64,000 nucleotides of DNA, taken from NCBI RefSeq assembly GCF_016545825.1, contig NC_052621.1, forward strand, positions 830,199 through 894,198, read 5' to 3'. The DNA is from Eucalyptus grandis. Lineage: Eukaryota > Streptophyta > Magnoliopsida > Myrtales > Myrtaceae. The position numbers and the translations under genes are program-made. Below, piece after piece: positions 26,658 through 37,248 of the stretch. Position 1 is the stretch's first letter. Each line of letters opens with the position of its first letter. The notes beneath the pieces are model-generated. The model saw only the letters and a program-made list of their open reading frames with translations. It had not been told where the DNA came from and did no database searches.

Positions 26658-26880
26658 AAGCCACTTAAGGCATGTTAACACTATTTACTTTCCAGCATCT
26701 ATATAGATAAATTTTTAACAATTTTCATCAACAAATTTGATAAAAAGTAAATGTGTCACATAGGTACAATTTTGGAATATTTGTTGTCACATAAAAAAGT
26801 TTAAAATAAATGTGTCATGATGTATATAGTTTAGGATGTTTTGTGGCTTTTGTCTTGAACTTAATTAACAAAAAATTTCG
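26168..26880. mobile_element. Foldback TIR element, interrupted by a SINE
   Basis: About 130 bases at the left end (acacatttatcttgaattt, gtgacatcaaaattttaaac) match the reverse complement of the right end (about 26740-26880: gacacatttattttaaact, gtgacaacaaatattcc). Removing the SINE at 26417-26655 leaves a non-coding element of about 0.46 kb made mostly of its inverted repeats. Confidence 0.65.
26417..26655 (+). mobile_element. SINE with poly-A tail and 13-bp target duplication
   Basis: The body is about 210 bases and ends in a run of about 27 A. A pol III B-box-like string (gaagttcaattccc) lies near 26473. The perfect direct repeat ttaagccacttaa flanks it at 26404-26416 and 26656-26668, marking L1-type insertion. 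Its 3' end (gtaggataggatcagac before the tail) resembles the element at 30843-31040. Confidence 0.75.
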
Positions 26881-27329
26881 AAATATTTGTTAGAAGAGGA
26901 CTAGAGGAGTTTCTCCCAGAAAACAAGGAGGTAAATTGTATTCTTCTTTTAATCACAAAATTGCTGCAAGGCTTCATTTGTCATGTAAAAAGTGAATGAT
27001 TTGTAAAATATTTTCGAAAAGATAATCTCTTTAATAACTCAACATAATTAACCAATAGAAAGTAATTCATTTTTCATGTTCATTTTTTCGCGAAGCAGAT
27101 GGATACTAACGAGGGTAAAGGATAAAGGACAAGGCCAAACATGACAAAATTTCTCATGATCTTAACAAGGTACAAGAAACGATACTCCGAAAATAAAATA
27201 TGAGACACAAACAACACCATTTTTTTGTTTTGTTACAATGTAACAAACCCAACTTCTCGCTACATGCCTGACAAAAAAGAACAATTATTTTTGCATTTCA
27301 CCGAATTAAACAAGATCAACGAAAAAGCC

Positions 27330-28660
27330 CTAGAAATCGGCGGTCGGAAGAGGCTCGTGCGTGTTGTCGCCGATGAAAATATTGTCGTACACGATAGCCG
27401 CGATACCGGCGCCAATGAGCGGGCCGAGCCAGTATACCCAGTGGTTGTCCCATGACCAGCTGACCACGGCCGGGCCGAAGGAGATGGCCGGGTTCATGGA
27501 GGCGCCGTCGAACGCGCCGCCAGCCAAGATGTTGGCACCGACTATGAAGCCGATGGCAATGGGCGCGACAATCCCGACGTTGCCCTTCTTCGGATCCACC
27601 GCGGTGGCATACACGGTGTACACCAGGCCGAAGGTCATGACGATCTCGAAGACCAGCGCGTTCCACACGGAAACGTCGGACGAGAGCGAGAATGCTGATG
27701 TTTCCTGCACCCAAAAAATAATCAACAAATAACTAAATAGATAGGTTTATAATTTATAAGATTCAATTGTTTAAAAATCTTTTAATTTTTTGAAAATTTC
27801 TGGTCTATAAGTAATGGCATTGTTGAAATGTTAGTTATCTTTCATGCTAAGCATTCACCTTATAAATGACAACATACTCATGTTTTTCAATATAAGCAAA
27901 AAAATAAGTAGCAAATTAGTAATGGTAGTATTGAATTCTTTATGGCAAAGGCATCATCAACCCATTTAGAAATTCATTTTTTGTGGGGAATTTTTTTTTT
28001 CTTGGATTCCGACGGATTTCTACATCGGATTTAGGAAGGCATGTGTTACATGAGTGATTCTCGGAGAGTTTGCTTTGGACTTACCAATCCGCCAGTAGCG
28101 AACTTTAAGAGCAAGCAGGCCACGACGGACCCGAGCAATTGCGCGATCCAATACAAGATGCCCCTCAACAAGGTTATGTTCCCGCCGAGGAACGCCCCGA
28201 ACGTCACGGCCGGGTTCACGTGGCCGCCCGATATGTTCGCGCCCACTGACACCGCCACGAACAGCCCGAATGCATGGGCCAGTGCCGCCGCCACCAGGCC
28301 CGCCGGGGTGGTCGATCCGTCGTCCGTGAGTTTGTCTGACGAAATGACGCGAATATACAACTCGTGAATATATATACAAATGCTGTTTGGCCATGGGAAA
28401 ATATCTGCGTACTCGAGTGCTTGAATCGATATTGTGTATTCATGGCGCGAAGCGGTTTTCAATACAAATGAAAGGCGAACTGATCCAGCCAAATACTCAA
28501 TGCACTAGAAGGAGTAGGACGACTTACTGAAGGCCATGCCAGATCCCTCGCCGGCGAAAACAAAGATGAGCATGGAGAAGAACTCAGCAAGCGCCGCCCT
28601 GATCGCATCGGGGCGGCTCGCCTCTCCCGGTGTCCCGATCGCGATTTTATAAATTGCCAT
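27330..28660 (-). CDS. Tonoplast intrinsic protein, TIP1 type (aquaporin)
   Basis: Channel of the vacuolar membrane for water and probably small neutral solutes. Exons on the minus strand are 28528-28660, 28085-28335 and 27330-27704, giving 252 aa, the usual TIP1 length. The protein starts [20 protein letters not shown] and ends HEPLPTADF, which recalls TIP1;3. Both pore motifs are present, NPA in HVNPAVTFG and SMNPAISFG, with six membrane segments expected. The selectivity filter reads His65, Ile187, Ala196 and Ile202; the last position is Val in the TIP1 proteins I recall. Introns fall after GMAF and after FATGGL. The exons are GC-rich, unlike the AT-rich introns. The gene stands alone on its strand. 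A TATA box lies about 100 bases above the ATG. I am confident of the family and less sure of the TIP1;3 assignment. Confidence 0.95.
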
Positions 28661-28761
28661 TTTTTATTTTTCTCTTCTTGAGCTCCTCTCTCTCGCTCTC
28701 TCTCTTAAAAGCCTCTAGTTTTCTCTCAATTCCACACTTGTAAAATGCTCACTCTCTCTCC

Positions 28762-28770
28762 CTTTATATA
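28762..28770 (-). promoter_or_regulatory. TATA box of the TIP gene
   Basis: The minus strand reads TATATAAAG about 100 bases upstream of the TIP start codon, followed downstream by a CT/GA-rich leader (about 28680-28760). Position and sequence fit a core promoter. Confidence 0.6.
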
Positions 28771-28789
28771 TCCACCTAAACTAGCGGCA

Positions 28790-30290
28790 GTGGAACCGGT
28801 ACGGCCGGTTGCCGGTCAAAATAGAAGGCCCCGGGAGGGGGGGGGGATTCGGCTAGGCCGCACGTCGGTGACTTTACAGCTAATGACCGCGACGCCTCAC
28901 TGGATCCGGCGCTGCCACCTGTGTGGTCCCGATGGGACGGGGAGTGATGTGTGGAGAGATCGACGGCCGGCCTATGACGCGCGGCGGGACCCGCTCGAAG
29001 ATTTGAGGAGGCGATGCGATGGTCGGCGAACCACTGGATCATGGAACCGCCCGGCCCCACGCTTTGAATACTTCAAAATTTGGAAACGAGTGGGATTGTT
29101 CGTCACGTTTGTTTCGCGTGGGGGGCCCACCGGGATTGCCGCGATCAGATCACTACCCGTCAACATCATCATGCGCCGTCCAAAAGGTGGGGCCCTTACT
29201 TGGGCGGGGGCAATAGACGAACGTGATGGAAACATGAAGAGTTGGGCCTCATTCTTGTATTCGGTGCGATGTCAATGATTGGAGGGGGGTTAGAATTTCG
29301 GATCCGTTTGTTTTCCCAAAATAATAATAATAATAATAATAACAATAATTTGAAAATTATTATTTATATTTTTAAAATAAAAATCAATGAAAATAATGTT
29401 TCTCTTACTGACAACAAGTTATAATTGGATAATTCTAAAATGATGAAAATACCTTTTTGTGCATTTATAAGCATATTTTTAAATCATTCATTTCTTAAGT
29501 CCATATAGAATGGGTGCGAGATCCTACTGCTTGAGCTCAAGATTATCGAAGCTGCAACCTAAGACTAAGTGCCCATGACCCGAAGTCTATCAAGGCCAAG
29601 CCCCGAGCTCTAGTGCCTGTGTCCATTCCTCCGCTGTCTATGCACAAGTTGTTAGGGCAAAAATAGTGCATATCTATTTAAGAAAATCAAATCAGATTTC
29701 CTATACCAAACAAAGAAAATGTTTGATAGTTCATTCTCAGATTTCGATCAAACATAAAAAAAAAAATATATCGTTATTTTCTTGTAAAGTAATTTTCTCG
29801 AAGATATTTTTCATAAATATTACATTTTTCGTGAAATGAATAGAATTTCAAGATGTAAGTCTCCCTTTTTTAACTTTAAAGTATCTCAATCCTTGGAGAA
29901 GCATGTACATATGAGTTTTACCTCTCTCCTTTTTGTCGACTTAATGGTCTGCTATTCAATTTCAAGAGGACAACGCAAGCACTTGCTGTCATGGAAAGAG
30001 AAGTTCTTCACGACTTAGCCTTTTTATGCACGACTGCACAGTAGCGATTGGTAAAGGACGCAAGATATGGGAATCGAGCCAAATCAGTTGCAAAAGGAAC
30101 TCGTTTGGCTCCATATAAAAGGGTCGCCGACACGTGCATCCCATTCTTCATTTGGAAACGCGAACGGCTTCTGAAGATCTCCCGACTGTTCAGCAGCTAT
30201 CCTTAAATTAGGTAGAATACTTTAGAAGTATCATTCATTCATATGGCCAATCTTCTTTTTCAAAAAATTGGAAATTAGCCGAGTAATATA
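28790..30290. other. Intergenic upstream of the TIP gene
   Basis: About 28790-29280 is GC-rich promoter-side DNA with chance frames on both strands. About 29280-29840 looks like a degraded TIR element: an AAT microsatellite (29320-29350), a GC-rich patch (29500-29640) and AT-rich flanks. No protein was recognised. Confidence 0.45.
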
Positions 30291-30294
30291 ATTA

Positions 30295-30404
30295 GGGTTA
30301 ATTTGTCACGCATGTATTAGTTTAGAGTTTTTGGTGATTAAATAATTAATTTGAAGTAAATTGATTACAAGTGTACTCATTTGAATTTTTCGTGATATTA
30401 ACCC
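30295..30404. mobile_element. Short MITE, 110 bp
   Basis: It starts GGGTTAAT and ends ATTAACCC. The inner parts are also partly inverted: TTGTCACGCATG on the left against ATCACGAAAAAT on the inverted right arm. It is non-coding. No convincing target duplication was found beyond TTA-like flanks. Confidence 0.5.
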
Positions 30405-30569
30405 AAATATTTTATGTATGTAAGAAGTAGAATTGATCATAGTTGAGAATTAACACGAGATCAAACTCCATTTAACACCATTGCATAAAACGTAGAAGTC
30501 CACAACTGTTCATTCATGGCAAAGAGCTTTCATACAAAGTAGTTGGCTAGTCAATCCAAGCGAGAGAAA

Positions 30570-30842
30570 AGGATATCACAAGTATTATAATATTATATAG
30601 CACTTACTTAAATATTATAATTTATATATGCCGTTCACTTGAGTGCTATGATTTTTCTATGATCACTTAAATGCTAAATAATTTTTCAATAATTCACGTA
30701 AGTGTCATAACTTTCGAAAATTGACCAATACATTGGATTCCCAGCAATTGGGTGAACATTTTTAAAATATTACGATACTCAAGTAATTAATTGAAAGATA
30801 TGGCACTCAAATAAATGTTTTTTTTTTAAGTTATAGCACTTC
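30570..30842. repeat. AT-rich foldback with repeated cactta/aagtgc words
   Basis: Words such as tagcacttacttaaat, gagtgctatgat, aagtgtcataac, ggcactcaaataa and tagcacttcaga alternate in both orientations, as in the subterminal repeats of a MITE. Precise ends were not determined. Confidence 0.4.
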
Positions 30843-31040
30843 AGAGGTTTTTTTTTTTTTTTTTGTCAGTCATATTCTATTCCTACTCTACACTCACTCT
30901 CAGACTTTTGTCCTGCCTCTTACAGGGCATGGGAGTCGAAACCCTCTTTTGAAACTTACGCGTCCCCACCCCATCCCCCCTAAGAAGGTGGGGATTTGAA
31001 CCCCTCACCCCATTTTTCATGATGGAATGGTAGCCACTGG
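30843..31040 (-). mobile_element. tRNA-type SINE, second copy
   Basis: Read on the minus strand it has an A-box-like string (agtggctaccattcc), the B box GGGGTTCAAATCCC (30991-31004), and a tail ending gaatagaatatgactgac followed by about 19 A. The tail resembles the SINE at 26417-26655. Target duplications were not clear. Confidence 0.65.
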
Positions 31041-33924
31041 AAGGAGTCCCCGTAAATGCTATGAAAGTTATGTCGTTCGTAATATCCTTATCCCACCAAA
31101 CGAGGATGCATTAATCAGTGGGGCTATTCGGAGGAATGAGACAACTGTGAAAGCTAATAGGTATGTTTAGTCCGATTTGTTTTCGCACTGCACCTCCCGC
31201 AATTGTGAAGTGGGTGCTTTGACTTTTTAAGTGTTCGATAGAGATCTCAACTGCAGCGCCTTCGCAAGCAAGAGTACTTTCACAGCGGCTTCTACAAAAT
31301 TGCCTCTAGTAGTTCTTTTGGTGTTGTACTTTTTAAAGTTTGTAAAGATTATTTTAGGAGGAGAAGTATCTCATGAGAACCCTCATCTTTCATTCAAATG
31401 TAAGTATCAATTAGAATAATGATACTGATAATAATTATAGTTATCATTATTATATATTTTCAAATTCTCAGTGACATTTTCCCTAGAAGGAAAGATATTG
31501 AAACTTTTCTAGAATTTTGAAATTACGATGTCAATTTTATAGATAACAAAAAAAAAGCATATAAATTAATAATCTCGATCATAATAACAACAACAACAAC
31601 AACAACAACATGATGATAATAATAAGGCGAAAAGCAAATGTTCTAATGGTATAAGTATAATGTTGGTAACAACTATCAGGATAATGTCATGGAAACTTTT
31701 ACCAAATGCATTAATCATTGTAACTATAATACCTTTGAAAAGACGTGTTGCTAAACGCGTGCACTTGGACACGGTACGGCCACAACACAGTGAACAGACC
31801 CTAAAGCTTCAATTCCTGGTGGTCTATTTTTGTTCTTGTCCCACATGTCATGCTATAGAATTAAGAGGGAGGAACAAGCGCGGGACGGATTCATTTGTTT
31901 TCATACCGACAGACTTCTTTTTCAAATGATTTCTGTTTATTGGACCGACCATGTTCGGATTGCTCGACGACCCCTTTCTTGTCATTATTGAGTTTTGTCC
32001 TCAAGCAAAGTCTTCATCATCGCAATGAATACCAAAGACAGTGAAGTCTACATTCTCTGTCCAGGAATTAGAATCTTCAAGATGACCATCTAGGGTTTGT
32101 TTCCAACTCTCCATCTCACGATTTCAAAGCAAATTATTTGTTCTGGTGATTGGTGGAATAGAGTTCTTATTTTCCTCCGATCATGAATCTAATTGATTTT
32201 GCATATGAATAATATCCGCAACCTGTGACAGCACCAACGGGAGTCTTGGTTGGATGGAATTTCATTCTACGAGTTTTGGAGGAGCCAAAGACGAATAAAC
32301 AATAGAAGTCAAAGAACCATTGATGTTGATGTTGCCCTAAATGCACACTGAATATTAGGTAATGTAAGGATATAAAAATATATCATACTCAACTATAGTT
32401 GATAACGCAAATTTGATATATGTTAATATTTAATTGAGGTGTTTTTGGACCATATTAAAGATAAATTGATTCACTCGGTATTAGATAAAGTCTTCTTAAA
32501 TGCATGTGTCGGCTTTAAGCTAATCCCAAAGAAAATCTGGTAAGGTTAATTGAAAAGGGAAATGAGAGGGTGACCGTACCGTTACTTGTAGGAGAGTAAC
32601 CCAAGGAAACCCGGTTTCCCTAGGAAAATCATGAATCCTAGTTGGTGGGTTTGCTAGCCCACCAAGTGGGAATTCTTATTTTTAAAAAAAAAAGGCCAAA
32701 ATAAAAATAAAGGGAATAAAGGAGAAACTTATTAACATTATCAATGTTAGATTTAATTTATTTATTTTTACTTAAGTGCCAAAAAAAAAAAAACACCAAT
32801 TCAAACATTTTTATTTCAAGAGAAAATAAATATAGAATTACTATTAGTGATAACACTTATACGAAACATTTTTCACACTTGTAATTTTTGTAATCAGTAG
32901 CTTGCTTGTTTCAACAAGAAAATAGCAAAAAAAAGATTTGTAGCCCAGATTGAAAGACCTAGAGCTCGTGAATCAAGTTCTTTCTTTCCCAAATCAAAAG
33001 TTAGTGTTTCAAATGTTGATTTTCAACGAATTTATCAATTTGTAGGGATGGAAAACTTAATGGTAGGTTATTTTATCTCTTAAGTAATTCATGAATTTTT
33101 TGGATCATTTAAAAGTGGGAATATTAGTTTTTGTGGACGTAATTCATGCTTCTTTTTGGGGGGGAGGGGGGATGTGGAGGGATTTGGTTGGAAGTATTAC
33201 AAGGGAAAATATTTTTAATGCCATCAAATAGAACTATAAACATTTGATTGGACAAAGCTAGAAAGATAGAGGAATAAAGCGTGACATTATTCCTTAAAAT
33301 AAATTAAAAACACCAAAGCCCTCTCTCCCACAATTCTCCAATCCAATTGCCCATCTTCCACAAAGTGAAAATTGTTGTCAACATGCAACTGTTAGAAATT
33401 CAGCATGACTATACCGTCATACTAGCAAGACCCAATTGAAAACATGTATCAAGATTTTAATGACGAAAGTAATGTTTATTGTACATGTCGATGCTTAAGA
33501 TTTTCCGTTTCTAATCCAAAGATGTTCATGGATTATATCACCGTGCCTAAAATCTACAATGAAAAAGTTAAATGAAGAGTTGAATAATCCATAGAAAATA
33601 TACTTGCATTAGGTGGGTCCATGTAAATGTTAATTGCTTATCCTTCACCAACTTCACAGGCCAAAAAGAGCACTTATGGAGTGCATTATATCATCTCCAC
33701 TTTCCCCGCCCTTGGCTCAATGAGAATGGCAACATACAAAATTATTTCGGCCATTTTTGTTAAGATCGAAACCTTTATCATGAATAATCTTTTGATGTAT
33801 ATATAAGAGGAAGAATATGATAGTTATGTAATGAATTAAAAAAATTTGTCCGCAAATGTTTGGTTATTTTCCACAACCAATTATTAAAACGTACGTAGTT
33901 CATGTTTCTGTTAGTGAGATGAAT

Positions 33925-33984
<60 letters not shown>

Positions 33985-34568
33985 CTTGAATCTTTTGCAA
34001 CAAAAACTTTTCTGATATGTGAGACACGAAAAAGGAATTTCAGAACACCAATTGTTTGAAATGATAATCTACATATCATAGGTAGCTAGTTCATAACCTA
34101 CTTTTTATTAAAATATAATAATTTTACTTGATAAATTGAGAATCATATAAATGACTAAGATTGATACAATTTTTTTTTTGTCTAAATGATATAATTTATT
34201 CATTTCCAAATATTCTTTTGCTAAGAATGACAGAAATGATAGTGTATATTTAATTCCTGAAAATTTAGAAAATAAAAATTTACAATTTATCTAAAGATAT
34301 ATATTTACTTCTTATCCTCTTAAATCATTTAAAAAATCCATTTGAAAAAAAAAATGAAAAAATATCTAAAATCCACTTAACTTGAAGTTAACTTACAAAA
34401 ACATATAAGTCCATAAGGTTCCCTTTATTATTTTTTAAAAATAGTGTTAGATACGGAGAACTTGTCTCAGGTTTCAACTTAGCCATTATAAAAATTGTAT
34501 GAAAATGTCATTTAAATAATAAGACTATGAGTAAGCAAATTCACGTATTCATAAAAAATCTAAGGACA
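31041..34568. other. Intergenic, AT-rich, no gene seen
   Basis: No frame shows a recognisable domain. It contains a CAA/ACA microsatellite (about 31586-31611), a (TA)n tract (33927-33982), poly-A patches and a G-rich run near 33158-33174. Small frames at 31231-31929 have no support. Confidence 0.5.
33927..33982. repeat. (AT)n microsatellite, about 28 units
   Basis: Uninterrupted AT dinucleotide repeat of 56 bases. The Ile/Tyr repeat frame across it is an artefact. Confidence 0.97.
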
Positions 34569-35805
34569 AGTGTACCGGAAGTCCTAAAAATGGTCACAAA
34601 AAATAAAAAATTAAATCTTAAAATTTACAATACGATCAAGTTGTAAAATTTATCAAATTTGTGCAATTAATCCTTTCCGTTAACCATTCAACTTGGTTAA
34701 TGGAAAATGCTAATTTAGCTTTTTATATATTTTGTCTCTCCTATATGGTAATGACATGGCTTAAATATGAAACGTAAGACTAAAACCACATCGTTTTGTT
34801 TTGAATCTGATTTTGAGTAGAAATTATATTTAGATTAAATTAAAAAGAAAAAAAAAAAAAAGAGATCCCACTATTGCCAAGAAGGGTTGGCAAGGGTGGG
34901 GGATGGCCAGCAAAGGTCATCGAGCCTCACCGATCGCAAGCGAATGTCATGACCCTCACTCAGATTTAGCAATGAGCTGCCATTGGTGACCCTCGTTTAT
35001 GTCGGTGAGAATCACTAGGCCCCAACCAATGGCTAGTGATCCTATGGCTCTCACCTAGATTTAGCCAAGGGTCGCCACTAGTGACCCTTGCTAGCGGTGG
35101 CCCTTTGTTTACAGTTGGTGAGGGTAGTCAACCACTAGTCGTGGCCCGTCAAGCCCTGATGACCATCCCCCACCCTTAACAACCCTTCCCAACGATAGCG
35201 GGGCAATGACAACTAAGGCTACTATTTTCTCAACCACGTCGTTTTGTTTTGTTTTGAATCGATTTAGAGTAGAAATTATATTTAGATTAAATTAAAAAGA
35301 AAAAATAAAAAAAGAGATCCCACTATTGCCAAGAAGGGTCGGCAAGGGTGGGGGATGGCCAGCAAAGGTCATCAAGCCTCACCGATCGCAAGCGAATGTC
35401 ATGACCCTCACTCAGATTTAGCAATGAGCTACCATTGGTGACCCTCGTCAATGTCGGTGAGAATCACTAGGCCCCAACCAATGGCTAGCGATCCTATGGC
35501 TCTCACCTAGATTTAGCCAAGGGTCGCCACTAGTGACCCTTGCTAGCGGTGGCCCTTTGTTTATAGTTGGTGAGGGTAGTCAACCACTAGTCATGGCCCG
35601 TCAAGCCCTGATGACCATCCCCCACCCTTAACAACCCTTCCCAACGATAGCGGGGCAATGACAACTAAGGCTACTATTTTCTCAACCCCCCGGCTTAGCC
35701 ACATTAACATTTTTCGTTAGCCAAGTTAAACGCAATTAATGGATGGACTCGATTGCACAAATTTAACAAATTTTAAGACTTAATTGCATTTTCTTGATGT
35801 ACTAA
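34569..35805. mobile_element. TIR element with internal tandem duplication
   Basis: About 100 bases at the left (aaatttgtgcaattaatcctttccgttaac near 34656-34690, ttaaatcttaaaattta) match the inverted right end (tgcaattaatggatgg, aaattttaagacttaattgc at 35732-35790). This fits a long-TIR, MULE- or foldback-like non-autonomous transposon. The interior is GC-rich and tandemly duplicated (see next entry). No protein was recognised. Confidence 0.6.
34784..35684. repeat. Two near-identical tandem copies of about 450 bp
   Basis: Copy 1 (about 34784-35232) and copy 2 (about 35232-35684) both run from accac(a/g)tcgttttgttttg to ggctactattttctcaa. By eye they differ at only a handful of bases plus small length changes in the TTTTG and poly-A tracts, so the duplication is recent. 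Confidence 0.92.
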
Positions 35806-36140
35806 TTCCAAAAATCCAACCCAAATAAAATACATACAAAAATACTGACACTAATAATATTAAGAAAAATAGACGTGTAAAATTATGTTTATTACACGGG
35901 CCATGCAATATGCTCCTGGTTTTGTGAATAACAGTAAAATTATCCAACAAAAGCATTAGGCCAGGAAACATTAAAAAGCGCCCGAGCCGCTATATGCTAC
36001 GAAAAGCTATAGAAGCCTATGAGCTTTTCAGTCCCGTATTGGTTGAAAAAAGAGTTCTCAAGGTTGTAGTTAACACATTGAATTGAACACTCATTTTCGA
36101 AACCTAATAAACCATGATTTAGATTCCTAATAACTTTTTA

Positions 36141-36310
36141 GGATTAATATCACAAAAAAAAAAAAAAAAATCAAATTATGCCCATTGTAATACAAATACC
36201 AGAACCTTTTTTTTTATTACTAAAAACTCAAAATTTGCCCATTATGACACAAATACCCAGAATTTTTTTTTTTATCATGAAAAAATTCCCGAACTAATAT
36301 CAATGTGACA
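36141..36310. repeat. Short tandem array of about 58-bp units
   Basis: Two units share ttatgcccattgtaatacaa / tttgcccattatgacacaa, each followed by aatacc(c)agaa and a T run, with a partial third unit. A related sequence occurs near 50330-50420. Confidence 0.6.
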
Positions 36311-37248
36311 AATATAGCTTAAATATAACTGAAATATAGGATACATATCCCCACACGTAAAAGTTGGGAGTATCTGTGCCACAATAGGCAAGGTTAGGAT
36401 TTTTTATGACAATTTGCCATGTTTTTTTAAATATCCAAAGTCTAAGCTGCAGAACTTGTGGTGAAGGCCTCGTGTAGGGCGCATTGAATTTGTAGACATT
36501 GCCTGAATGACCCCAACAACGAGTAATCCTCTCGGGCATGTCAACCGAGGTGAATTCTAGACCAAGCTGAGCAACTGCTAAGACACGAATAGGAGAATTG
36601 AACAATGAACCTCCTTCAGGGCCGCGAAATCTATAAGAGATACAGTCTTGCCAGTTAGACCATAGAATTCACACTGAGCTTGAGAACAATAGTGATAACC
36701 AGGATAACTGGGAATGGACAGCCTTCACTTTTTCTCTCTCCAATCTATAATCATTCTATATAGCATGCACAAAATTGGGAAAGATACACAGCAAGAAACA
36801 ACAAGAACCCTAGGGAAAAAGAGAGACCAGCAAAGAAAACATACCTCATCCCGATCAGAATCACTATATCACTCTTTTACCAATAAATTAACAAATCGAT
36901 CCTGCCCCAGAGGCTAATTAGGCTTTTATACAATGGTGCTTGCCTCCAAAAGAATATGCATCTAACCTGAACCACATCCTCAACAAGCCAACTGGACACC
37001 TAAATATGTATTCTCCCCCGATATTTTGACAATGTGATCTTTCCTGCTTTAGCATTTATAGAAGCCTAGGTCATTTCTTTCATCTGTGTGCCTTCTGGCA
37101 TTCATCAAACATTCTGAGAAGACCGAGCAAGCATCTCCGGCAAATCTCCCCATGCTTTATCTCTCATCAGCATCTCCAGCAATCGGCGGGGAGAATTAGG
37201 TACTTTGAAGAACCAAAACTACAATCCACATAAACCCCACTGCTACTG
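36311..37248 (-). other. Downstream flank of the ABC transporter, likely including its 3' UTR
   Basis: The first part below the stop codon at 37249 is expected to be the 3' UTR. A 101-codon minus-strand frame (36300-36605) reads plausibly but has no recognised domain, so it is not called as a gene. Confidence 0.4.

Noticed and set aside
27316..27732. Frames overlapping the last TIP exon on both strands
   Set aside because: Only the minus-strand frame ending HEPLPTADF encodes the aquaporin; the others are shifted or antisense readings of the same exon.
28745..29278. 177-codon plus-strand frame
   Set aside because: It runs antisense through the TIP promoter in GC-rich DNA where several frames are open by chance, and has no recognisable domain.
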